This document shows, piece after piece, positions 63,882 to 64,000 of a stretch of DNA of 64,000 bases. The DNA is from Litorilituus sp. (GTDB taxonomy: Bacteria > Pseudomonadota > Gammaproteobacteria > Enterobacterales > Alteromonadaceae): contig JASMAS010000015.1 of assembly GCA_030754235.1 (NCBI GenBank), forward strand, positions 1-64,000, in the 5' to 3' direction. A model generated the notes under the pieces. That model saw only the letters and a program-made list of their open reading frames with translations, was not told where the DNA came from and searched no databases. The translations under genes and the position numbers were made by a program. The stretch's first letter is position 1, and each line of letters starts with the position of its first letter.

Positions 63882-64000
63882 TTATTATTCTTCCCCCTCT
63901 ACGCAGCAAAAACGCCCTCTTTACACTAGGGGCTGTTGAGGTTTAGGGTTAAATTTTGTTCGAGATAAAAGCATTTTAGTCGCGGCGAGTAGTGTGGAGC
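63882..64000. other. Right edge after tyrR, unassigned
   Basis: No reading frame or RNA can be supported. From 63926 the text (GGGGCTGTTGAGG..., then AAATTTTGTTCGAGATAAAAG and TTAGTCGCGGCG) looks like the start of some repeated or mobile sequence that continues beyond the window, but it cannot be named from what is here. Confidence 0.3.

Overview
The window reads as a chromosomal segment of an AT-rich marine gammaproteobacterium of the order Alteromonadales, most like Colwellia or a close relative. This rests on protein character and gene order; no database search was possible. Many neighbourhoods keep E. coli order: ssrA-smpB-ratA-rnfH-bamE-recN-nadK-grpE; dnaK-dnaJ; epmC-yfcL-mnmC-fabB; pdxB-asd-fimV-truA-accD-folC-dedD-cvpA-purF; tig-clpP-clpX-lon-hupB-ppiD; and sapABCDF-pspF/pspABC-ycjX-ycjF-tyrR.

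Region by region. 1-500 is an N-terminally incomplete phage replication (GpA-like) gene running off the left edge beside the tmRNA gene, a classic island integration locus. 500-6700 holds trans-translation (ssrA, smpB), ratA/rnfH, bamE, the SOS gene recN with two abutting LexA boxes, and nadK, divergent from grpE. 6700-10250 is dnaK-dnaJ; heat-shock (sigma-32) promoters are visible before grpE, dnaK and later lon. 10400-15060 is the most distinctive accessory block: a GlyGly-CTERM secreted protein, a PepSY protein, an OmpR-type response regulator and kinase, and a His-rich DUF3300 lipoprotein. The same direct repeat, ATTCAG-N5-GTTCAG, precedes both the PepSY-kinase operon and the DUF3300 gene. 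15060-21800 holds an Lrp-type regulator, a decayed nhaA fragment, epmC, an ATP-NAD kinase-like gene, yfcL, mnmC and fabB with a FabR-like operator. 21900-33500 is the pdxB-to-purF run with an acidic, internally repeated FimV/HubP. 33500-39600 holds a Yip1-family gene, a small unknown gene, miaE, lpxH, ppiB, cysS and folD. 39930-40345 is a tRNA cluster (Pro-Arg-His-Pro). 40700-49740 is protein quality control (tig, clpP, clpX, lon), hupB and ppiD. 49840-60750 is the sap transporter, the phage-shock genes and ycjX/ycjF. 60950-63880 is phhA-phhB and tyrR, each preceded by a good TyrR box.

Together the window is dominated by housekeeping and stress functions: ribosome rescue, SOS repair, heat shock, envelope stress and fatty-acid control. 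The least explained parts are the two-component/PepSY/DUF3300/GlyGly-CTERM block, the phage remnant beside ssrA, a perfect 16-bp hairpin in the dnaJ leader, and a family of short TTGGTAT-type intergenic repeats. No CRISPR array, complete insertion sequence or complete prophage was seen.
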